From positions 124,001 to 188,000 of the forward strand of contig JAPTJF010000017.1 in NCBI GenBank assembly GCA_029339195.1: 64,000 nucleotides of DNA, given 5' to 3'. The DNA comes from Micractinium sp. NFX-FRZ (lineage: Eukaryota; Chlorophyta; Trebouxiophyceae; Chlorellales; Chlorellaceae). Positions 43,801 to 55,200 of the stretch are shown here, one piece after another (position 1 is the stretch's first letter; the number at the start of each line of letters is the position of its first letter). A program made the position numbers and the translations under genes. Below the pieces are notes generated by a model. It worked only from the letters and a program-made list of their open reading frames with translations, was not told the origin of the DNA and did not search any database.

Positions 43801-46644
43801 GGCGGTGTCCTGCATGTCGTTTTTCCATCTTTGATTAAACTTCTTTGTCGGCGGGTGAAAAGGAGGGTTGGACAGGCGCTCCAGCCGCGCCCCTGCGATC
43901 GTTATTGCCTCTCGCACCCACCCCGCACTGCCGGCCCCCCCGGGTCTACGCCCTCCATCGCCCCCTGCGGCGTCTGCAACCCCAAACGTACCTCTGCATA
44001 CCCCCACCCACCCACCCCTCCTGTTGCGTTCCCGTTGTCCCCTCCCCCAGGTGTATGCCTTCAGCCGCTGCGGCTTCTGCCACCCCGACCTCATCTCCGT
44101 GGTGGAGACGGCGGCGGGCACGCTGCTGAAGGAGGCGGCGGCCGACCGCGGATACGTGAGTGGGGGGTGGGCGCTGCTTGGCTGGCCGACATGCCTGCTT
44201 CGCTTGGGGGCGTGGCAAGCTGCTGCTCTGCTGTGGCTCCCCCCTGCTTCCGCCCCCCCTGCTTCGGCCTTCCTACCATTCCCGGTTGATTTCATGGGCA
44301 GGCCATTGCCAACAACCTGGACGCCCCCCCCCCCAGCCTAGCCCATCCTCGGGGGTCTGTGTCGCAGGTTTCTTTGCAGAAAAACAGACTGTAAGCCCAA
44401 ACAAGCAAGCCCATCCTCAGTGTGCACCAAACGGGTCTCATCAACACAATGTCATTCATGTTTATTGATGTGCAGGCCATTGCCAACATCCTGGACGCCT
44501 ACTCCCGCGTCGGCTGCTCCTCCCCCGACGTCGTCGACCAGCTGATCGGCAGGGTGAGCTCTGGCGGTGTGCTGCTGCCTCCCCTGTCCCTGTGCTGCAC
44601 CCTGCTGCACCCTGTGCCTGCTCCCCCCCTGTTTCTGACCACACCCACCCCACCCGCCTCCGTTGGCCCCCTCCCCTCCCTCCCTCTTCCTGAGTGCGGG
44701 CCGCTGAGGGGCCCGCCTCGCACCGGACCTCACTGCCGTCGCTTCTCCTTTTCAATGCCGTCCCCTTCCCCTTTCCCCCCTCCCTCCCCTCCCTCCCTCT
44801 TCCCGCGCGCAGGCCGCCGAGGACCCCGCCTCCTTTGAAGCAAACTGCCTGGCCAAGGTCACAACCGCGGTCATCAAGCTTGGGTGAGCTCCCCCTCCTC
44901 ATCCTCGCTGGTGGGACCAGCTTTTGGGACCAACTTTTGGGAGCACCAACTTTTAGGAAGCATTGGTGGATCCATTTGGGGGGCCCAACATGGGCTGTGC
45001 TGTGCGCCTGCTGTGCCCTCCTTGCCTCTCCAAGGTCGCCACTGCAGCGTCTGCTGTCGCCAGCTGTGGATGCTGTCAGCTGCTGTGCCCTGCCCGCCCG
45101 CCTGGCCAGGGTTGCCACTGCAGCGGTCTTGGAGCTGGGGGGAGGGTCCTTGGATTGCTGTGTGTGTCGTGGGACCCCCCAACTTACCGCGTGTCTTTTA
45201 CCCACTGCAAAATCCTCCTGCCTACAAGTGCCTGCAAGCACTCGGGGCCGGCCGCTGCCACTTCTGGGCAGTCGCGTGGCCGCATGACCACCCGCTGCAC
45301 TGCCCTGTACAGCGACAGGCACCTGCCGCTGCCGCTGACCCACCCATCCACCACACGTACATACGTACTCAACGTGCTGCCTGTGTGTACTGCATCTTTG
45401 GCTGCACTGCCTACTGCAGGTACAGCGACGAGCTTGCTGATCCACCCTCCTCACGGCTCACCGCAGCCCCATCATGTACCGCCTTCGCTGTACTGCCTGG
45501 TGCAGGTACAGCGATGAGGACCTGCTGCTGCCGCTGCTGGACACTGCAGTGGGCAAGCTGGCGGAGATCAGCCCCAAGGCCACGGTCGAGCTGGTGAGTG
45601 AGTGAGGGGGCACCTCACATGCCGTGCCTTTCCCACCTGTTTTTTTGCTTTGATACGTGCGGTGGGGCAGCAGAGGGGCAAGCCGCTGCCTGCCCAAGAT
45701 CATGGATGGGGCAATGTTGGAGCTCTGTACTCCTCCCCCTCCCCCCCCACCCACCACACGCACACATGTGCCACCCTCCTGGCTGTGCTCACTTCACCCA
45801 TGCTTGGTCCCTTTGCTCCCTGGGCTATGAGCGCGCCACCCTGCTCAGCACGCTGACCGGCCTTTCACCCCCACCACGCCACTCTTCTGCTCACAACGAA
45901 GCCACACGATTGCCCCCCTTGCTCCCGCAGCTGGGCGCCCTGGGCGACCTTGGGTACGAGCACGCCCTGCTGCTCAACACGCTGACCGACGAGGTGGTGC
46001 CCGCCCGCCTGACCGAGTTCTCGCTGGACCACCTGACCGATATGGTGGAGGACCTGAACAAGCTGGGGTGGGTGGACAGTCACTGTTAATTCAGTTTGTG
46101 CCACGAGTTTCAGGGCATCAATAGTTTTGCCTGAACCGGATATGGTGGAGGACCCGACCAAGCTGGGGTGGGTGGGACGTCTGTTTTTGTGTTTAGAGCA
46201 TGGGCAGAAGCAGAGTGTTCAAGGGCAGCATTGTGTGACCTGACCGTTAGTTAAGGTGGGGATTCTGGAACAAGCCCGGGGCGGGTGGTCACCGCAAGAT
46301 GCCTATCTCCTCGTTGACGTTACGCATTTCATTTCGTGCTAGGCCCTGCCTTGTGTGCCTGTCGTGTGTGCTTTGGATTCTCTCTGGACCATCTGTCAGC
46401 TGGGGAATTGAAACGTCTGGCACAAGCCGCTGTGGCCTAGGATCAGCTTGTGGTTCTGGCTCGGGTGACACCAGCTTATAGCTGCTCCTCTGCGTTGTGC
46501 AGCTGGTCATCGCACTGACTTATGCTTGACGTTCTCCCCGGGTGGTACTGCAGGTACTACAACCAGAAGTTCATGGCGCTGATGCGGCAGACCACGGAGG
46601 ACCGCAAGGGGCGGGGGGCCGCCAGCGAGGCGGCCGTGGCCTGA
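40815..46644 (+). CDS. Organelle-targeted helical-repeat protein (FASTK/HPR/OPR-like)
   Basis: Twelve exons: 40815-40863, 41055-41263, 41947-42015, 42532-42673, 43064-43121, 43429-43576, 44051-44155, 44476-44553, 44813-44883, 45506-45593, 45931-46067, 46554-46644; 414 aa, all phases consistent. Residues 1-85 are Arg/Ala-rich without acidic residues, an organellar targeting sequence. After about residue 110 come degenerate helical repeats of about 35 residues: ENIADVVYAFSRCGFCHPDL, AIANILDAYSRVGCSSPDVV, VTTAVIKLGYSDEDLL, LLGALGDLGYEHALLLNTL, DMVEDLNKLGYYNQKFMAL. The pattern (Ala/Leu, AYxxxG, D/E-L-L) resembles repeats in FAST-kinase-like, heptatrico- and octotricopeptide proteins that bind RNA in mitochondria or plastids. 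No RAP domain is visible. Role in organelle RNA metabolism is inferred from repeat type only. Its introns carry at least seven duplicated exon-boundary segments. Confidence 0.65.
41989..42271 (+). repeat. Exon 3 donor region in three copies
   Basis: The 40-base segment 41989-42028 covering the end of exon 3 and its donor (CCAGCG then gtgaga) recurs at 42106-42145 with 4 mismatches, and a weaker third copy ends at about 42271. Flanking sequence also repeats, giving a unit of about 110-130 bp. Confidence 0.85.
42643..42795 (+). repeat. Exon 4 donor region duplicated
   Basis: GACATCTGCAGCGTGGT and following bases at 42643 recur at 42751, 108 bp downstream in the intron. The copy's donor reads TCGG then gtgtgg. 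Confidence 0.9.
42887..42985 (+). repeat. Intronic 30-bp direct repeat
   Basis: GCATGCAAAGGGGAGAATGC plus flanking bases at about 42887-42917 recur at about 42955-42985, 68 bp apart, within the intron before exon 5. Confidence 0.85.
43494..43792 (+). repeat. Exon 6 end duplicated in the following intron
   Basis: Exon sequence from about 43494 (ACGAGCTGCTGGAGGG, CAGCACCCAGAGAA, TCTCGGCCGAGAAC) to the donor recurs at about 43711-43792 with one internal deletion of about 14 bases and scattered changes. Confidence 0.85.
44299..44498 (+). repeat. Exon 8 acceptor duplicated upstream
   Basis: GCAGGCCATTGCCAACA plus CCTGGACGC at the real acceptor (44472-44498) also occurs at 44299-44325, 173 bp upstream. 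The upstream copy reaches a stop before the real exon. Confidence 0.9.
45293..45540 (+). repeat. Exon 10 acceptor in three copies
   Basis: The real start GTGCAG then GTACAGCGATGAGG (45501-) is preceded by CTGCAG then GTACAGCGACGAG at 45415- and a more decayed CTGTACAGCGACAGG at 45305-. Spacings are 86 and about 116 bp. Confidence 0.85.
45815..45985 (+). repeat. Exon 11 start duplicated upstream
   Basis: CCTGGGCTATGAGCGCGCC then CTGCTCAGCACGCTGACC (45818-45858) is a decayed copy of the exon 11 start GACCTTGGGTACGAGCACGC onward (about 45947-45988). Confidence 0.8.
46031..46288 (+). repeat. Exon 11 donor in two or three copies
   Basis: The exon 11 end and donor (ATATGGTGGAGGACC to AAGCTGGGgtgggtgg) at about 46039-46075 recur at 46139-46175, 100 bp downstream. 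A weak third copy ends near 46288. Confidence 0.85.
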
Positions 46645-48224
46645 GCCCAGGGCGTGCTGCCGCTGCCTGGGCGCTGCCGCTGTTGGGACTGGTTGGCCTA
46701 GGAAGCAGCCCCTACCCCAGCCGCCTCCCCGCCCCCAAGCGCACACATTTCATGGAGTGCCGCCCGCATGCCACACCAGCTAGAACCACACACAAACCAA
46801 GGAAACGAATGAGCAAACGCACACACTTGCCTGCCCGGGCTGCTTATGCTTGCTGCGCTGGCGACCAAGGCGCACCTGCCGCGCACCCCGCCCGCCCCAG
46901 CCTGCCGCGCACCCCCACACACCTCGCCGGCTGCTGCCGCCGCAGGAAAACTACACACACGCCCAAACCCAGCGTTTCATTTTTCCACTTGCCCACCCAC
47001 GTTGCATGTGACAGGCCTAGGGAACAGGCTGCAGCCCCCGCTGTGGCGCTGCACTTTTCACGCCAGCCCCGTTAGCTGCCCACCTGCCCACCCGCCTGGC
47101 CATCACACACCCTCCCTTCCCTGTGCCCTCCCCCTGTCCTCGTCCCCCTGCTGCCTATTGTATGTGGCGGCTTGTTGCCCGTTGTGAACTACACACCCTC
47201 CCTCCCCCTTTGAGCGGCTTGGACCCCTGGTGCTTCCCTGCTCCTCTCCCCCATGTTTCGAGCCCCGTGCCTGCTCCTTTCCCTCCCCCCCCCATATCCC
47301 GCACATGCACGTGCTGTGTTGCAGAGTACATGTAAGCATGGGAAGCCCGCTCCAGTTGGCTGGGGCAACAACAAGGCAGAACAGAACCGTGGTGCCCGCT
47401 GTGCCCTGCCCGCCCTCTGCTGTTGTTTCGGTGTGTGTTGCACAGGTCAGTGTACCACTCAAATCAAAGGGCGTGGGGCACTGAGCAGAGTTGCCAGGAG
47501 CTGGGGCGCGTGGCAGCGCGCATGCGGGGGCACCAGAGCTGAGTGCCAGCTGGTGCTGCAAGGCTCCCTCTGGCGGACATAAGCATGGTGCCACATAAGC
47601 ATGCACTGTGGAGGCATTGCCTCGGCTGTACTGCCTTAGCTGTATTGCTTCAGCTGCAGGTGAGATGAACAGGTGTAGAGCGTCGGGAGGCGCCGATGCA
47701 AGTGGGGCGCACAGTGTGCTTGAGTTTCAGGCAAGGGAGGAGGAGGCAGGGAGAGAAAGGGACGCGAGGCAGGGGTGGGGTGGGGGGGCGCTCAGCGATG
47801 CCGCAGCCACTGCCGCAGGTACGCGTGCAGTGGCCGGGCAACGCACACTATCGCAAGGGTTCAAGGCACGGAAAGGCACGGTACTGCAGCTCGACAAGAT
47901 TGGGACTCTGGAGGGAGGAGACTGGGCATGACAGGATGAAAGATAGAGAGAGGGGGGAGGCATACGTATCAGGTAGAGGCTTGAGCTGCGAGCGAGCTTG
48001 GTGAATAGAGAGCATGGCGAGGAAGTTGCCAGACTTGTTTTTGGTGCGGCGGGCATGAGACCGCACTGTGTACAGCGATTCCGAGCAAGGCAGGCCAGGG
48101 CCGGCAGCCATCGGAGAGGCCGGCCGCAGGACGGGCGGCCCGTGGGTTGGGTAGGGTTTTCAGTGCTCCCCACCAGGCTAACCGGGCGCCTCAGGCTGCT
48201 GGCAGGCCCCATCGTTGCAGCACC
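46645..48224. other. Convergent intergenic region, 1.6 kb
   Basis: No gene recognised. TGTAA at 47331-47335 is a candidate poly(A) signal of the helical-repeat gene, about 690 nt from its stop. The rest is C/T-rich then G-rich UTR-like sequence. Confidence 0.45.
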
Positions 48225-51200
48225 TCACTCAAGCCCCTGCCCTGTGAGGTGGTCATACACCGCTGTTGCCGACATGAGGCCGCCAATGGCCAGCAGGGCG
48301 CCGGCGCCAGCCCGCTGGGCGGTGGAGGGGAGGGACTTGAGGACGATGAGGGCGGGGAAGAGGTAGGAGAATACGACTGTGGCAGTGGCGCCCACCAGCG
48401 CTAGCAGGCCCTGCAGCATGAGCAGTGGGAGGCGTGAAGGAGCATGTGAGGGTGGGGGCAGGGTGGGGGTTGTGAGGGGTGTGGGCCAGGGAGGCTGGGG
48501 CTGGCTCCTCTCGGCTGTTCTCTCCCAGTCTCCCCTGCCTTCTCCGCTCCTGCCCCGGCCCTCTCCCCTCTCCTCTCCCCGGCACCGCCCCCATCCAGTG
48601 TGCAGCTCCCCTCACCCTCCCTGCCCTTCCTGCCGGGACCAACCAACTCCACTCACATAGATGGAGGGCACCAGGACGGAGATGAAGTAGGCAACTGCCA
48701 CCAGCAGGGTGGTGATGGAGTAGAAGGGCAGCGCTTCCAGGTCAGCGGCCGTCCGGCGCAGCGTCACCTCCACAAGCGCCTCGCGCACAGCCCACACCTG
48801 GGAGAGAACCAAAGGGGGAGATAAATTGGGGTCAGCAGAAGGCGTGTTGGGGCGTGAGAAGGTGTTGAGGCGGGAGACGGATGCTGGGGTGCAGCGTCGT
48901 TTCCAGCAGCAACAGCAGCAAGGCCTCGGCACGCGCCAGGTGGGCAGTTGTAGACCGACAGGCGCACAAACAGCAGAGCTGCCCCACAGACGCCCAAGCA
49001 AGTAGTGCAAACCCATCACCAGGCTGCGCCCTCCTCACCTTGAGCACAAAGTTGGCCAGCAGGCAGAGCGTGTCTGCAGTAGGGGAGCAGGGGCGGCAGG
49101 TGAGGTGCAAGGCTCAGCTCACAACACGGCCCCGCACCTGCCTCTGCCAGCCTCATGGCGCACTCGGTAGTCTGGTGTAGTCAATACACTAAGCACCAGA
49201 GCACAAGGGGCTTCACATCAACTGACATGTGCTAGCGAAGAATGCTCTGAAGGCTGAACAGCATTCATCCCCCACATTGAAGTGACAGCCTGAGGCCGGG
49301 CGATGCACGTGCCTGGCGCAGTCGATGCAGTGTGCTGCGCACTCGACCCTCAAAGCGGTTTCAGAGGCAGCGCGGCTCGTCCCCCTACTCACATGACAGC
49401 GCCACGCCGTACACGATGGCGCGTGCCAGCGTGCGGGGCACGAGGGTGGACACAAATCTGGAGGTCAAGTCCTTCAGCACATCCCCATCCACGGCCGACC
49501 CAAATAGCGTGTAGCCTGCATGGCGGAGGGAATCAGAAGGGTTGGTCGATTTGCGAGGGAAGGACACGCACTAGAATGCATGAGGGAAGTGTCGGGACGT
49601 GCAGTGTTGGTCAATTTGGGAGGGAGGGAAGACTCTGAGCCAGCCAGCCAGGCAGCACACGGGCAGGCGCTCACCGCTCACTGCCACGGTGATGTAGAAG
49701 CAGAAGCAGGCTGCCAGGCCAAGCATGAGCACCCGCATCATGCCGCCCTGGCTGCTGTCTTTCAGCGACTTCTGGATGGGAAGCAGGCTGAGTGCAGAGG
49801 GCAGGGGAGGGGCAGGGCGGGCGTGAGGCATGAGCAGTGTAGCAGTGCTTTGGGGGGAGACGGGCGGGCACGGGCGGGGGGCAGGCAGCACAGCACGCGA
49901 GGCTGCAGTGCCGAGCCAGCACGCGTTTTGTGACCCATCCGTGTGCTCACTTGAACTGGCAGGTGAACGCCAGAGCACCAACTGCGGGCAGGAATGGCGG
50001 CAGAGGGCGGGGAGCGTTGGGCCAGCGCTAGCGGCAGGGTTGGGCCAGCGGCAGCGTACGCCAAAGGGCCTGCGTGAGCTGGCATGCTCATGCACCCGTC
50101 GCATGATTGTCCCCTGTGCTCCACTGCCGCCCACCCCCTGCCATGCGGGCCCCATTCCCACAGCCCCCTTCACTTGGAAGCATGCATGCACCCCCTGGCT
50201 CACCCGACATGCTTGCGTCATGATTGCCCATTTTTTTACTTGAAAACATGCACCCCACGTTCTCACCCGACATGACGGTCAGCAGCGCCGTCAGCTTGTC
50301 CAGCGCGCTCTCCCCCAGCCGCTCGGCGCTGGGCCAGAAGTTGACGCCCGGTGCCACGCGCCCCTCGATAACCGCCGCCGCCGCCAGGGTGGCAATCGCC
50401 GAGGCCAGCACGAACAGCATGCAGACCGAAAAGGAGCTGAAGCGGGCCACGGCCCGCAGGGAGCGGGGCACCAGGGTGGGCAGCACCACGGCGACCATCA
50501 GCAGCGCCAGCACAGCGGCGCGCGACAGCCACCAGGGATTGTCATGCCGCCCCAGCAGCGTGGGCAGCACGCCGGAGAAGCGGGGGGCGGAGCCCACCAG
50601 CACGTCGGCGATGATGACTGCGGGCAGGTGAGGAGGGGGAGGGGTGGGGGGATTTGTGGGTGCAAGTGGCGTGGAAGACATGCGGGTGGGAGGGCAGGGG
50701 GCGGGACCGTCGTACCCCACACACTGCTCCTGGCATGCACAGAGGGTTCTGGCCTTGGCATACCGCCATCACATGCAGGGGAGCACTCACCGTTGCACCC
50801 CACCAGCACGCGCGCGCACACACACACACACACACGGCACACGTGTGGCCGAACGCGACATTGTTCTACACTAGTGCGTGCAGTGCAATTGTGCGTGCTC
50901 CTACACGTGTGCAAGTTGGCACGCATGCTAATAGAGGGAGCGCTCACCGTTGTAACCGACCATCACTCCCGACACATGTGTAATGATAGCGCTCTGCAGC
51001 ACTGCGGAGCCCAGCCGCCCAAAGTGCAGGTGCACCAGCTCGCCATAGCTGCCCACCTGCCAGCGTGTCGCATACCTGCACAGGAGGCAGTACAAATGCA
51101 TGCGTGGGGGCAGGTGCAAGTGCGGGCAGGTGGGTAGGCTGGAACGCTGGCTGGCTGGCGTGCGGGCGACCACATATACGTGCTCACATATGCGGGCAGC

Positions 51201-51900
51201 ATGGTCGCAGCAAGCCGCAGCTTGTTGTGCCACGCCACGCTATGCCATGCTGTCCCGCCCGCTGCATGCATGCTACACTCCTGCGGCGCAGCACGGCCGC
51301 ACCCCTGCCCTGCCCTCCCTCCCCTCCCTGCACCGCACCTGATGATGATTGAGCACGAGGCAAAGGTGAGCAGGGCCACCAGGCAGAAGAGCAGGACTCC
51401 CAGCAGTATGCCCGTGTGCGACACCGCGCAGGGCAGGGCCAGCATGCCCGCGCCCACCGCCGTTGTTACGAGGTTGGCCACCTGTGCACAGGAGCGGGCA
51501 CGCGCGTGGGGACCGTGCGTGGTCATGCAAGGAGAGCAGCCCTCATTGGGGGGTCGTTCTTATCTTTCTGGTTCGTGTACGGGGAAGAGGTGGTCCGGCG
51601 CCGCCAGCCTGCCGCCAGCGAGGGATACCCCGCCCCCCCCTACTGCCTGGCTGCCCTCCTGCCGCATTTTGCTTCGCTTACCCCTCCACCAGTCCCACAG
51701 CCTCCCGCGCAAGCTTGCTCGGCGTCCTCTGACTCGGTGTCCTGTGCCAGCAGGTGGTCTGGCAGCATGAGGAGGTCGCTGGCGGCGGGTGACCGCGGAC
51801 TGGGCAGCGGCGGCGCCGCACTGGCGATGCTGATGTCATCGGGCACCGGCTCTCCAGGGGGGAGCAGCAGCGGCGCTTCCAAGTCAGAGTGGCTGGGCAT
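48225..51900 (-). CDS. Amino-acid transporter, AAAP family
   Basis: Ten minus-strand exons: 51900-51682, 51481-51339, 51075-50948, 50617-50267, 49981-49951, 49787-49675, 49515-49393, 49073-49039, 48797-48657, 48410-48225; 489 aa. A 70-residue cytosolic N-terminus is acidic and Pro/Ser-rich. TM1 starts VANLVTTAVGAGMLALP, the unwound GAGMLALP motif of the amino acid/auxin permease (AAAP, SLC38-like) family. About eleven hydrophobic segments follow, with GALAFTCQFNLLPIQKSL (the conserved F-C-x-x-N-L-P region), SGYTLFGSAV and TLARAIVYGVALS as family signposts. It probably moves neutral amino acids with protons or sodium across the plasma or vacuole membrane; the substrate cannot be read from sequence. 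Divergent from the molybdenum-cofactor-sulfurase-like gene (351 bp). Confidence 0.92.
50171..50276 (-). repeat. AAAP exon 4 donor duplicated
   Basis: The exon 4 end (minus ATGTCGG then gtgaga, 50238-50276) is copied at 50171-50213 (ATGTCGG then gtgagc), about 65 bp further into the intron. A third trace lies near 50088-50115. Confidence 0.8.
50775..50975 (-). repeat. AAAP exon 3 donor duplicated
   Basis: The exon 3 end (CAACG then gtgagcgctccc on minus, near 50934-50960) recurs as CAACG then gtgagtgctcccc near 50775-50800, still with an intact donor. Confidence 0.75.
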
Positions 51901-52251
51901 GGGGAAGTGGTATGGGCTCGCTCAGCTGGCCCGCTCGCAATACCCAAGGCTTCGATCGCTCCTTAAAAGTAAAAGCAACAATGCAGAGGGGCGATCGGAG
52001 TGGAAGTGACAAGCTGGCAGGCCTGTTGACAAGTTTCCCAATCACGGAGCCGGGGCCTGCATGCTTTTAGCACGAAATAAACCGCAAACCATGCAAATTC
52101 GTCCTCAGAAGGTCAATAACCGCCGAGTGAAGCCCATCCTTGCTGACGTGTGCTGGCACTTTGACGTTTGCTGGATCTGAACCCAAACTCAGAGACCCCA
52201 GGGAAGGCATCTTCCACCTTCCCTGCGTCATCGCATGATTTGCAGACAAAG
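51901..52251. promoter_or_regulatory. Divergent 5' region, 351 bp
   Basis: Lies between two divergent ATGs. Unusually AT-rich for this window around 51960-52120, consistent with promoter sequence. No ORF of interest. Confidence 0.45.
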
Positions 52252-55200
52252 ATGACCGTGTCCAGGCTGCCACTTGCGGCGCTGTGCCTGATGGCGGCTG
52301 CCGTCCTCTCGACGGGAAGCGTCCAAAGCAGCAAGAATGATTTTCTAAGGAGCGCTGGGGAAGATTATGGCTACGGCGGCAGGATTGATAAGCTGTGGGC
52401 GCAGGTCAGGAGGATCCCATCGGCACCAGCGCTGCTGCTGCTCAGTGCCGGCGCCACCCCCTCTCGCCAGCCTGCCACACATGTGGCACACATGCACACA
52501 AACGTGCTAGCGGCTACCAGTACTCCATTGCTCTGCCTGTGCTGCACGCCAGCATTCCTGCAAGAGTCCACCAGTACTCCATTGCTCCGCCTTTGCTGCA
52601 CGCACGCCAGTTTTCCTTCATGCGTCTTGCTGAACCTCCGCCGCTGCATGCCTGCCCCTGTGCATGATGCCTGTGCAGGAGGTGGCCCCCCGCCTGTCCC
52701 CTGATGAGCATTATTTGGAATACACCGGATCCACCCTGTACTGGAACTCTCAAGTGCAGGCCGCTCTAAAGGTCGGCCTGTGGCTGGCGCCAGGGCCCGC
52801 CTACGCTGTGCCTGCCCGCCCGACTGCCCTGCGGGAGCGAGGCTCACACTGCCGCTGCTGCTGCCGCTCCCGTATCGCCGCTGCCGCTGTTGGCTCGCTG
52901 CCGCAGCTGTCTCGCTGCCGCTGCCGCTGCCGCAGCTTCTTCTGTGCTGCTGCTCCTCAGGCGCGCCTCACCCCATCCGTGACCTCCCTCTGCCCAGGCT
53001 GTCTGTGAGCTGACCCTGGCCCCGGCCTGCATGCCTGCAGGAGCTGGAGGGCGGGGTGTATGGCAACCCCCACAGCAGCAACCCCTCCTCCCTGCGCACC
53101 GAAGCGCTGGTGGAGGGGCTGCGCACGCGCCTGCTGGACTTCCTGGGGGCGGACCCAGAGCAGTACGACGTGCGTTTGTAGAGCTCACTTCTGTTTGGAA
53201 GCATGCACACTGAGAAGAGTGGCTTTCATGCCATCTGGATTGAATGTTTGGTTGGCTGGCTGGGCAACTGGCTGGCGGGCAGCCCCCAGGGGCGCTTGCC
53301 GACAGTGCATGTGTTATGAGCTGTGAGGCGTGGGCCCAGCGGCAGGGGAGGCAGGCAGCCGGGTGGCCTTGCGGCGCCGTGGGCCTGCAGCAGAAGGCCA
53401 GAGCTGCGCGTGCCTGCCCATCTCCCTCGTGACCCCACCGCCCTCCGCCCCTGCCGCCACCCTCTGTCCCCCACCCACTGCCCCCCACCCACCCACCCAC
53501 CCACTCTCTGGCCTGCAGATTGTGTGGACGCGCAGCGGCACGGGGGCGCTGCGTGAGCTGGGAGAGACCTTCCCCTGGAGTCGCAAAAGCCGCTTTGCCT
53601 ACCTGCTGTCCAACCACAACAGCGTGCTGGGCATCCGGGAGTACGCGCGGGAGGCCAACGCGTCATTTGGGGCGGTACGGGAGGAAGATGTGGAGGCATG
53701 GCTGGCAGCGGCAGGGCCACTGGCAGGTGGTACCGGGAGCAGGCGGGCGTCCGCTGCCCCTAACCTGCCACCCATCCTTCGTGACGGCGGTGGCAGCGGC
53801 AGCGAGGAGGAGGGGGAGCACGTGGCGGCGGCGGGTTCGCGCCGCGAGCTGCGGGCGGCGCATCCCTCCCACAGCTCCCTGCACGCTGCCGAGGGCGAGG
53901 CGGAGGAGGTGGACGGCAATGGCAGCGGGACCACCACATACAGCCTGTTTGCCTTCCCCGCTTACGACAACTTTGCAGGGGTGAGGGCAGCTGGTTGAAT
54001 GCTCAGCTCAGTGGTGGGGCGGTGAATGCATGTGGGCGGCAGGTCAGCGTGCTGCCAGCGCACCAGACCAGCCCCACACTGGCCCACATGCGTGACCCCA
54101 AGCCCCTCTGAGATGACTGTCCACGTCACTCCTGCCTCCTGCCCCTCCCCTGGCAGGTCATGTACCCCCTCAGCTGGGTGCGCGCCGTGCAGGCGCAGAG
54201 CACGCGGCACCACCGCTGGAAGGTGCTGGTGGACGCCGCAGCCTTCCTACCCACGCACCCGCTCAACTTGACAGAGACCCCCGCCGACTTTGTCTGCATC
54301 TCATTGTGAGTCGGGGCATGTGCACGTGCTTGTGAGCGTGTGGCAGCGTGCACCGCCTTGTTAGCCTGGCGGCGGTGTGCCCCACTTGATGCCACCTCTG
54401 TGCACGTGCTCGTCGGCGTGGGGGCGTTTGGCAGCGCACCTTGTGAGCGCGGCGCAGCGGCTGCACCGGATGGGCAGCAGTGAGACAGGGTGTGCAGTCG
54501 GCTGAAGCTTCCAAACAGGTGGGCTTTGCACAGGCGCCTGACGCCACCTGCTGTCTGTTGCCCTCCGCCTGCCCCCTGCAGCTACAAGCTGTTTGGTTAC
54601 CCCACCGGTGTTGGCGCCTGGGTGGCTCGCAAGGAGGACATCAGCAATGCCAGGTCAGCGCGCTGTGCCAGCTGGGCGGCGGCGGCAGAGGTTTCTACGC
54701 CGCCGCATGCCGCACTGCCCTGCATGCGCCGCGTTGCGTAGGCCATGCCGGCAGAAGCGGCGCTGCTGGCCTCAGCTGCTCTGCTGCCACTGGCAGGCCT
54801 TCTCCTGTCGGACAGGGAGGCGGAGCGAGGCGGCGGCCCGGTGTTACAACTCGCCTCCCTGTTTCACTCGCATTGCCAACTTCTCACGTCTCCTGCGGCC
54901 GTGCTTGCTCCCTGTGTGCATGAGGGTTTCTTGGGGCGGAGGCTCCATCTTCCTGCTCGCCTCCCAGCTCACCTCGCTTGCTCCTTACTACCCCGTGCTA
55001 TGCGTGCAGGAAGGTGTACTGGAGGCAACTGCTCTGTGTTCCTGGCCACCTCCCCGCTGCACTGGAAGCAGCGTCACCTCTTTTGCCCCTCATTTTCCCG
55101 TGCTACGCTTGCAGGAAGGTGTACTGGGGCGGCGGCTCGGTGTTCCTGGCCACCTCCCGCCTGGACTGGAAGCACTTCCGGCCCTCCGGATCGGAGCGCT

